DNA of 64,000 nucleotides. It comes from Edaphochlamys debaryana. Taxonomy: Eukaryota > Chlorophyta > Chlorophyceae > Chlamydomonadales. The DNA is taken from positions 310,001-374,000 of the forward strand of contig JAEHOE010000085.1 of assembly GCA_016858145.1 (NCBI GenBank), given 5' to 3'. A program made the translations under genes and the position numbers. Positions 55,447-64,000 of this stretch are shown piece by piece. Each line of letters starts with the position of its first letter. Position 1 is the first letter of the stretch. A model generated the notes under the pieces. It did no database searches. It was not told the origin of the DNA and worked only from the letters and a program-made list of their open reading frames with translations.

Positions 55447-58400
55447 ATGCAGGCAGCGCGGTGCCTTATTGCCCTGGTCCTTGCGCGGGCTGTGCTTGCG
55501 GAACCGCGAGTTGAGCAGCTCCTCGGCGACTTGCTCTGGGGTCCTCGAGTTAATGCCGTGGACACAGGGCTCCCAGGTGCGCCCCTCTCAGTCGGGCCTG
55601 CCGCCCGGGTTACTGCTGCCCACCCTCGCCGCAACCCCTGCCCGCCGGCCTTGACTCAGAACCCCGTCGTTAAGGTTCGAAGTTAGCAGCAACTGGCGCG
55701 AGCTCCGTGGGGTGGCTTATCGTCTGGAATGCCAGCTTTCGTTCCAGCCCTCAAAACATGGGTCAGACGTGCTGTCGAGCCAACCCCACCCGACCCGGTG
55801 TTCCCTGTCGTTGCCCCCAACCCGTATACCTGCCACAGCCGAAGGCTCCCTCTGTCTGGTGTCTGCCAGTGGCGACCCGCCCGCTGGGGCCTGCCCAGCC
55901 GCCGGGCAGAGCGGCTCGGGCCGGCTTCATGTGCTCCGAGACGGGCGTTGGGGGACCGTTTGCGCCCTCGGTTTCGGGGCCACCGAAGCGCGCGTGGCAT
56001 GCAGACAGCTGACAGACCGGGCCAACGCCAAGGGGCGGGCCCTGCTGCCTTTCGGGGCGCCTGGGGCCAGCCTTCCAGGGCCCGGGATCACCAACAGCAG
56101 CTTCGGCGCAGGGCAGAACGGCTCTAGCGGAGGTGTGGCAGCTGGTACCTATGGTGCTTCCGGCAGCGGTCTGGTGCCCGGCCGGGGCCCGGTGTGGCTG
56201 GGCTGGGTCCATTGTGACGGGCACGAGGAGCGGTTGGAGCAGTGCCGCCACAGCGGCTGGGGCATGGTCGCGTGCCCTCACGCCTGGGACGTGGGCGTGG
56301 ACTGCGGCGGAGGCACAGAAGCGAGCAGCCGCAGCGACCAGGCTGCTACAAACACAGGTGCGTTACAAGCGCAAGTTCTGGGGAGCAAGGCTGGTGGCGG
56401 AAGACGGCCCGCTGGGAGGCGCTTGCGCGATGCGACGCGTGGTAACGGCGTGGTGACGGCCCTGTACTGGCCCTGCAGTCACTCTGTGCCTACCCGCCCC
56501 TCGGCCACCTCCAGGCGCTGAGTTACGCCTGCGCTCGCTGTGTGGAGACGCCAAGACGGACAGAGGACTCAACAGCGGCTTCCTGCAGATCAAGCAGGGC
56601 GGCGTGTGGGGCTACGTGGGGGGCGCGCTGATGCCCGCCGCGGCCCTGGTCGCGTGCCGGCAGCTGTGCCCGCGCAGGGACCCCGCCCTCGAGCAGCCCC
56701 AAAGCGAGCAGGTGCGCGGGGGGCAGCGGAGGCGTCTAGCGCCCCGGCTTTGGAGCAGTGCGTGCCGCCGCTAAGGGCACCGGACTCTCAAGGCCAGGCC
56801 TAAGAACCGCGATTGGAACGGGGCTTCGCTGTGGGATCCCTCTCGTCTGTCGGACTCACACGCGTTGCCCGCCGTGTCCCGGAGCGCATGGCTGCCTCAG
56901 TCAACGACTTGCCCTTTGCCTTTGCGCGCAGCGCGACTGGTTCCCGGATGCACCCATCTGGGTTACGAACGTTGCCTGCAAGGGCGAGGAGCGTGCCCTC
57001 TCTCAGTGCGGGGGCCTGGGCTGGGGCACCGGCCGCCCCCAGCTGTCGCTCAGTGGCAGAGAGACCGTAGGCGTTGCGTGGCTGAGCTGCCCCTGCCAGA
57101 GGGACAGCGGCGGCGGCGGAGCGAGGGAAGCGGACTGCACGCAGCAGGCGAACGCCACCAAGGCCATTGATAAGGGTAAGGCTCTAGCGGTGGCGCGTGC
57201 TGGGACTGGAAACATGACACTGGGTCATCGGCATCAGGCCCTGGGGTTGTGACCTGGCCTCTTCCTGGCCTCATGCAACGCAAGCTAGCTCGCAACCGTC
57301 CTTGCATGTAAACTGCACGCAGGCAACATGATCGGTGGCGACGATGAAGTGTGCTCCGGCAGCACCCAACAGGGCCGTCGGGGCCACGCCAACTGCTCAG
57401 TGGTGCTGACTGGCAACGGTGACTCGACGGCGGGCCTTCGCCGGGTGCGCATCAAGTGTACGAGTGCGGGCACGCGGAGCGGCCTGGTCGAAGTCCAGGC
57501 CGGCGCCAAGGTCTGGGTGAGTGCGAAACACCCTTGGCTTGCTGGAAAGGCGCTGCCGTACAGCCCCACGGCGCGGTGTAGCTTCAAGTGAAATAACACG
57601 TCGTGCTTCTGAATGAACTGCAGGCGGCTCTGACGGCTGATCACGGCCCTGGGGTGCGCCTGGAACCGCCCACTTACCCCGCACCGCCGCCGCCGCCACC
57701 GTCCCCTCTTCTACCGCCACCGCCCCCGCCGCCACCGCTGCCGCCCTTCCCGCCGCCGCCGCTGCAAGTAGCGCCGCCGCCAGCGGCACCCACCGTTGAG
57801 GTCAAGTGGAGCTGGGAAGCTCTCGGCATCATCCTCAACGTCAACTCCACGTGGGAGGAGCACTGGGGCATCCGCTTCTCGGACCTGGAGTCCCTCACCC
57901 TGGTGGACTCCACCATCAGCGACCTGCCCCTCAGCCCCCACGGGCCGCTCATCAAGGTCCACAACGTGGGGACAGTGCGGCTCGTCAACTCGTCCGTCGC
58001 CGACCTGTGGGGCCGACGCGCAACGTTAGTGTCCAACGCGTCCGCCCCGCTTCTGGATTACTCGCCCCAGACCCCGGCGCCGCTGCATGGAGCACTGCAC
58101 TTTGCGGCGGTGCAGACGGTCAGCTTGGAGCGCTTCGCCTGCACGGGCGTGGTGGACGCCCACGGCTGGGCGTGCCTCCTCGTGGGCCTGAGCGAGCCTG
58201 ACGTCAACACGTCGTTATCATCTGCGCTGGACCTGAGCTCCGTGCCCAAGGTTTCCATAACCGATAGCGTCATCATGGGAAACTCGGTCCTCCGCGGCGG
58301 CCCCTCCGCGACGAGCTTCGAGCTGGCTGACGAGGACATGCCAGCGCTGGGGGGCGTGCAGATCCCAGCCGTCAATCCCGACGGCAACATCAACAGCAGC

Positions 58401-61400
58401 AACAGCAACAGCAGCAGCCAGGAGCCGAGCTTTGTAACCGCTGAGGCGCTGAACATCAGCGGCTACCGCCTGGAGGTCAGGGGCCGCGGCGCGCTCTACA
58501 CGTACCCGCTGGGCTACGGCGCTGTGCTGGTGCGCGACTGCCTGTGGGGCCCCCAGCACTTCAACCGAGTCGCGATCGCCGTGCGGCGCTCGAGCCTGAG
58601 CTTCAACTCGGGGCAGAGGGGCGCGGTGCTGGCGCTTCAAGCACTCGGCAGCGCGGTAAGCTCCTGTACCGGTCATCTGGCCAAGCCAGCAGTAGGTCAC
58701 AACAGGCGGGGCTACCTGTGTCGGAGTGTTGGCCAAGACGCCAGCTGTAGCTCGCTCGCTACCAGGGTGCAAGCGGCTTGCCAAGTGGTGGCACCGGCCC
58801 CCTGCCCCCAGGAATCCACCGTTGACCTGGACGAGCAGACGGTGATGGTGGGGAATGTGGCGTGGACCGAGGGCGGCGCCATCAGCATTGCCTCGCAGCA
58901 GGGGTGAGCGTGATCGCAGCTTGGCGCTGCAAGGGGGAAGCCAGCAGCACGGTAAGATGACTTGCCCCCACACAATAATGCCGTACATGCTGTGTCTTCT
59001 ACCGCAAACAGGTTCGGTGTTCTGCGGCTCGCCGGTGGCACCGCACTGCACGGCAACGTGGCGGTGTCCGGCTGCGGTGGAGCGGTGAGCAGCGGCACGC
59101 GGGGCGAACGGAGGGGTTCAGCGGCTGGGGGTGGAGAGACGTGGCCTAACGCCAGACGCCCGGAGCACCTTGTTGCGTCAGCCATGCCATGCCGTACCGG
59201 CGTGGCGTGCTTGCTCAAACTTTCCTGCTGCTCCGGCCCGCCCCCCAGGTCATCTCCAACTGCACAAAGCACGTGACCATGAGCGACCGCGCTTCCGTGT
59301 CGTACAACGCCGCACGCATGTACGGCGGCGGCATCGCCCAGGACGCCGCGAGCCTGACCGCCGCCAGCAACACCTACGTCGGAGCCAGCGCACCCATCAG
59401 CGACATGGAGTGGTCCTTGCTGCTCACCGGCGGCAGTGCTGTGGCCGGCAATGCGGCGGGCCTGGAGGGCGGCGGCGTGTGGCAGGGCAACCAGTGCTAC
59501 GGATGCACCCTCACGGTTGAGGTGCGCGCGTGGGCCGGCTGGGCCGGCTCGAGCCACCTTGCGCTGTAGGACGGCCGGCTGTAGACGGTTCGATTTGCCT
59601 CTAGCAATGGGATGGGACCAGGGGTGGTGGGTGCTGGCCCGAGCGGGGTGGCGGCCACGGCAACGGCAACGCAAGGCCTGCCAAACACCCTGCTACCACG
59701 ACAGCTCTCCTCCCACCACGCGCAAGCCCGCCCAGCCCCGACGCCCTCCCCATCCCATCTGCGCCTTACGCCCCCCGCCCCCAGGTCTCCGACGCCTCCG
59801 CCATCCACTCCAACCTGGTGGTCGGCCCGGGCGGAGGGCTTTTCGCCAAGCACGCGCTCGTCAACCTCACCCTCTCCAGCGGGGGCACGCTGGCGAACAA
59901 CACGGCGGCCGGCCCCGGGGGCGACGGCGGCGGGGCCTACCTCTTGGCGGGCCTAACGAACCTCACCCTCTTGGGCGGCGCCAGCCTGATCTACAACGAG
60001 GCGTCGGGTTCGGGCGGCGGCGTGTACTCCCCCACCTCGGCCGCGTACACCCCCCAGCAGGAGTACACGGGGGCCTGGGTGTGGGTCGCAGGTGAGCTAC
60101 CGGCACCCGGGGTTCGTTCGGCGCCGTCTCGTGCTAGCTTGTGGGGTTCAGGTGACAGCAGGTGAGGGCTCTGCGTGCTCGATAGATTGTCACGTGCAAC
60201 TCACTCGTCTACTCCCGAATGTGCACGTGCGCAGGCGGGTCGCTGGTGGAGGGCAACGCTGCGATGGGCTCCGGCTCTGGCGGGGCCGTGTGGGCCAAGG
60301 TGTCGTGGCTGGGGGTCTTCGGCTCTGTGGTGCAGAGCAACGTTGCCGCCATCGACGGGTGCGTTGCTGCCAGGGGGTGCATTAGGGCGGGCTCCGCCAA
60401 AGGGCCTGCGCAAGCCTACAATTCCAAGGGTGGGGTTGGCCCGAGGGAGGAGAGCCTGCGGGCGCCTACCTGGTGTGACTTGTAGCTTGTGACTGACGCT
60501 CGTGTGCCCTCGCCCATGTGTGCGCAGGGGCTTTCTGTTCACCAACTGGCCGCTCAACATTCTCATTGTGGGTGCGCACCTCCCTGGCTTCGGATGTCGT
60601 ACAGAGGACACGGGAATTCGTCATGGCCTCCCTTGTGACCACCTTGGCCCCGCAGGTCAGGAGCAGCCGGCTGCACGGGAACCGCGCAAGTGCGGGCGGA
60701 TTCCTGACGCTGCACACCAGCCCCGAGCGTAGCTGGTCCCCCGTCTGGGAGCTGTCCAGGTGCAACGTTACGGAGAATGTGGCCATCGCTGATGACGGAG
60801 GCGTCCTCCGTCTGGTGGGGTGGCGGGGTGACGCATGCTATGGTTTGGGGGATGGGGTTTCGGGAAGGGTTTTTGGCGGAGACAGGTGGTGGTCACTGGA
60901 CAGGATGGGCGTTGGGGGGCGGAGAGGGCTGCGTGCAGGCCATGCCTTCGGCTGGCCATGGGCTGGCCATGTGCCAGCATTCGCTCGTTTGGTAGCACCC
61001 AGGGAGGCCGGCCCCAAGCGAGCGGCAGGCCCCCGAGAGAGGGGTGCTCGCAGTGCTTGGACTCTCAGGTTTACCGAGTACTCCCGGTGGCTGCCTGTAG
61101 GACGGCCTGAACACGCGCTCCGTCTCCAACATTTCCCTCACCTTCCGCGACTCATCTTTTATCGCCAACGGCGCCGACTATGGCTCGGGCGGGGTGCTGT
61201 ACATGCACTTTGCGCCGTACGACATCAGTAACGACCCCAACTTCCAGGTGAGCTCTCCACACGCACGCTCGGGCCATGCCCACCGCCCGCAGCCGCACCA
61301 GTAGCAACACGTGCAACAGAAGCGCCATACCCGTACGGCACTTGCCAAGCACCTTTCATCTTCCCCTCTCCCGCGTCCCATGTTACCTCGCTTTCCCGCC

Positions 61401-64000
61401 TCGACACCCCGGCCACCACTCCCTGCATCGTTCTTCCCTCACTCTTTTGCTCCCCCCCACCGAGCCAGGTGGTGCCTGTCAGCCTCACGTTCGAGCGCGT
61501 CGTGGCGGAGCGGAACCACGCGGGCGGCTCGGGAGGCGTGGCGTGCGTGTGGGGCGGCTGCAAGGCCCAGAACATCACGCTCACCATGTCCAACTCGAGC
61601 CTGCTTCGCAACCGTGCCGGCCACGGCGGCAGCGCGCTGGAGGGCTCGTACAAGGCCGGCGGCGCGATCTACATGGGCATGATGTCGTACTACGGCAACA
61701 TGGAGTCGTACCTGGACAATGTCCACGCCAATAATCAGACCGACGCGCTCTACTCGCCGCCGCCACCGCCGTCGCCGCCCAACGCAAAGCAAGGCGCGCC
61801 CAAGCCCGAGCCCTCACCATCGTCCCCAAGCTCCGAGGGCCCCTCGGTGGCACCGCTAGGCAGCGCATCCGTTAACGCCAGCTCCCCCTCCGGTGCTTCC
61901 TCAACCTCATCCACCACAGCCTCCACCCAGGCAGCCTCCGCAACGCCCCAGACCTGGTGCACCGCCAGCTTTGAGCGCGTGACAGCGGTTGCCAACGCGT
62001 GTGGCGGCGGCCCGGGCGGCGCGGTGGCGCTGGTGGCGTGCAACGCGCGGGTGGCCCGTGGGTCCGTGTTTGGCGGGAACACGGCTCACACGGCCGGGGG
62101 TGCCTTTGCGATGCTGGACGAGTACACGATCGTGGCACCGGAGGCGGGGCAGCACCTGGGCTCGATGCCTCCCGTGCCGCCGACGGACGCGGGCACGCCT
62201 GCGGCGCCGCCGTCCCGCTGGAGCAGCAAACGGCGGCGGCGGCTACTCAGCATGCGGCGTGGCGCCCAGTATGACTCCCTCCTGCCGACCGACGCTCCAG
62301 CCCCCGCCCCCGGCCCCGCCCCCAGAACCCCTCTCCCAGCCTCAACCGCCCCGCCTCCGCTCCCAGCCTCCCCTGACCCGCCCCCTCTCCTGGCCTCGCC
62401 CGCCCGGCCCCAGCCCGTGACGCAACCGCCAGCACCCGCCGTCGCGGGCCCCGACCCCTGCCCCACCACCCCCAGCCCCTCCCCGTCCGCCTCACCCTCA
62501 ACCACCCCCAGCCCCGACCCCCTAAAACCTGAGGCCGACCCGGGCGTCACCCACTTCAACTTCTTGTCCCAGGACACTCTTTTCCACGGCAACGTGGCGC
62601 GCCTGCTTGGCGGCGGCGCGATCTACACCGAGGCGGCGGTCATGCACGTGCGCCTGGAACGTGTAACGCTCACGTCCAACGTGGTGGAGGTGGGGTCGGG
62701 CGGCGCGCTGGCCACGGTGCGGCTGGCGGCGGCCTTTGGCCAGGACGCGCCCAGCGTGTTCCCGGGCGGCGTGGAGCTGGCGGAGTGTGTGGTGCGCAAC
62801 AACAGCGCGGCGGCGGGTGAGTCGGGCTGGAAAGGGGGCAAGGGGGCGTTGGTGGGGCGGGGCGGACGCGGTTTGGGATGGCTTAAGGCTGAGTGCGGCG
62901 GAGGGTGACACAGGGCGGAGGTTGATGGGTGTGCGGTGGTGACGGGGCTGGTGGTGGCGACAGGTGATGCGTTCGGAAGCTGACGGGGTTCGGCGGCCGG
63001 ATGTCAGCCGCCTTGCACCCGCCAACCGCTAACCGCTAACCGCTAACCGACACCCGTACCACCCGCATGCCGTACGTACGCGCAGGCCTGGGCGGCGCGC
63101 TGTACATTGACTCCGCGGTTGCGCGGCTGCTGGCGAGCGACTGCGTGTTCGAGTCCAACAGCGCCATGCTGGGCGGCGGCGCCCTGGCGGCGGCGCTGTC
63201 GCCCACGCCCGTGCCCATGCAGGGCACCGGCGCCGCCTTCCGCTCGCAGCGCGGCACGCCCGCCTGGTTCCCGCCGCCCGTGCTGCGCAACCCCGTGCTG
63301 GGCCTGGCGCGCGTGCGCATGGCCCACAACAGCGCCACCGTGGGCAGCGGAGGCGCGGTGCTCCTCAGCACGGAGGGTGAGGGAGAGGCGTGTTGGATGG
63401 TCTGAGGAGGGCGGCGGGATGGAGGGCAGGGCTGGCAGGGTACGGAGATGTTGGGCGGGAGATAGATGGAGTCTTGGGACAGAGTGTAGGGGGGGATCGA
63501 GGAGGGTTCAGGAGGGTGACAGGGGCGGGCAAGGGTGGGAGCGAAGGGGGCGGAATGATGTTGAATGGCGACAGCAGCCCGCGCTCCCTAAGAACCTTGC
63601 CATTGCAGCCCCGAACCTGCAAATTGCGACACCCGCCCTAACCGACCACGCAGACCTGTACGCGCCCGTGCCTACCACGCTGGTGGACTGCGCCTTCGAG
63701 AACAACACCGCCGCAGTGCACGGGGGCGCGCTGGCCGTCATGGCCACACACACAGCCCCCGTGACCGCCTCCACCGCCATGCCCTCGCCCACCCCCACAC
63801 TGCCCCGGGCCCCGGCCCCTGCGCCCGCGCCAAGCGGCTGCAGCACCATTGGCAGCCCTCAGACCTCCGCCAGCCCCAACGCCACCACGCCATCAAACGA
63901 AGCCACCCCTCCAAGCTCACCAGATCCCAGCCGCCGCCGCGGCCTGCACCAGCGGCGGCGCGCACAGGACGCGGCCAGCAGCTCCACCACCGCCGCCGCC
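55447..64000 (+). CDS. SRCR-domain surface protein with Gly/Asn beta-solenoid-like ectodomain (3' end outside window)
   Basis: Seventeen exons phase, giving at least 1,854 residues: 55447-55576, 55839-56357, 56515-56711, 56932-57175, 57323-57516, 57624-58655, 58812-58903, 59012-59084, 59249-59521, 59785-60091, 60235-60358, 60528-60567, 60656-60814, 61101-61247, 61469-62816, 63086-63376, 63609->64000. A signal peptide (ARCLIALVLARAVLA) precedes SRCR domain 1 (about residues 71-198: GRLHVLRDGRWGTVC, VACRQL, WLGWVHCDGHEERLEQC) and a shorter SRCR-like domain 2 encoded by exons 3-4 (VACRQLCPRR, IWVTNVACKGEERALSQC). A PPPPPSP hinge follows (about 57670-57790), then many G-G-A/G-V/I and F-x-x-N-x-A repeats like those of chlamydial Pmp beta-helices, with Pro/Ser linkers in exon 15. 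SRCR domains bind ligands or polysaccharides at cell surfaces; in this alga the ligand is unknown. Confidence 0.85.

Noticed and set aside
63025..63050. Telomere-like repeat (ccgctaa)n in an intron of the SRCR gene
   Set aside because: Only about three 7-base copies, and the unit differs from the algal telomere repeat CCCTAAAA; a short microsatellite is enough.

Overview
This is a 64 kb stretch of a GC-rich nuclear genome from a volvocine green alga (Chlamydomonas or a close relative). The evidence is: dense short GT-AG introns that I could phase by hand, heavy C/G bias at third codon positions, pherophorin domains, hydroxyproline-rich [10 protein letters not shown] shafts, an SRCR-domain surface protein and a MYND-finger protein of a type common in these algae. 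No bacterial operon, rRNA, tRNA, CRISPR array or intact transposon was recognised.

Layout. (A) 1-15349, minus: one very large gene of 40 phased exons that runs off the left edge. It encodes ankyrin repeats, then a long middle region with recurring W-L-V-x-W modules, then an Ala-rich helical tail. (B) 16172 to about 19021, plus: a secreted Pro-rich protein whose reading frame cannot be carried through without at least two unexplained frame changes. (C) 20137-23275, plus: a two-exon MYND zinc-finger protein with a one-base frame break near its second-exon start. (D) 24850-26938, minus: a six-exon gene for a 370-residue protein I do not recognise. (E) 27895-37001 and (F) 38166-54177, both minus: two tandem giant paralogues of about 2,630 and 4,713 residues. 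(G) 55447 to beyond 64000, plus: a surface protein with two SRCR domains and a long Gly/Asn beta-solenoid-like region, cut by the right edge.

E and F are the centre of interest. Each has a signal peptide, a complete N-terminal pherophorin (DUF3707-like) domain, long Pro-rich rods interrupted by cysteine-rich globular modules of recurring type, a shared membrane-proximal ectodomain, one transmembrane helix, a basic juxtamembrane stop and a 300-380 residue low-complexity cytoplasmic tail. They look like membrane-anchored relatives of the normally soluble extracellular-matrix pherophorins: beads on hydroxyproline-rich rods standing off the plasma membrane. With B and G, much of the right two thirds of the window encodes secreted or cell-surface proteins, and F and G are divergently arranged over about 1.27 kb.

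Several one-base frame breaks sit in G/C homopolymers (genes E and F) or near a conserved block (gene C). I read most of them as likely residual assembly errors, but this must be checked against reads or transcripts. Exon coordinates were derived by hand from splice signals and phase agreement. They have not been tested against RNA.
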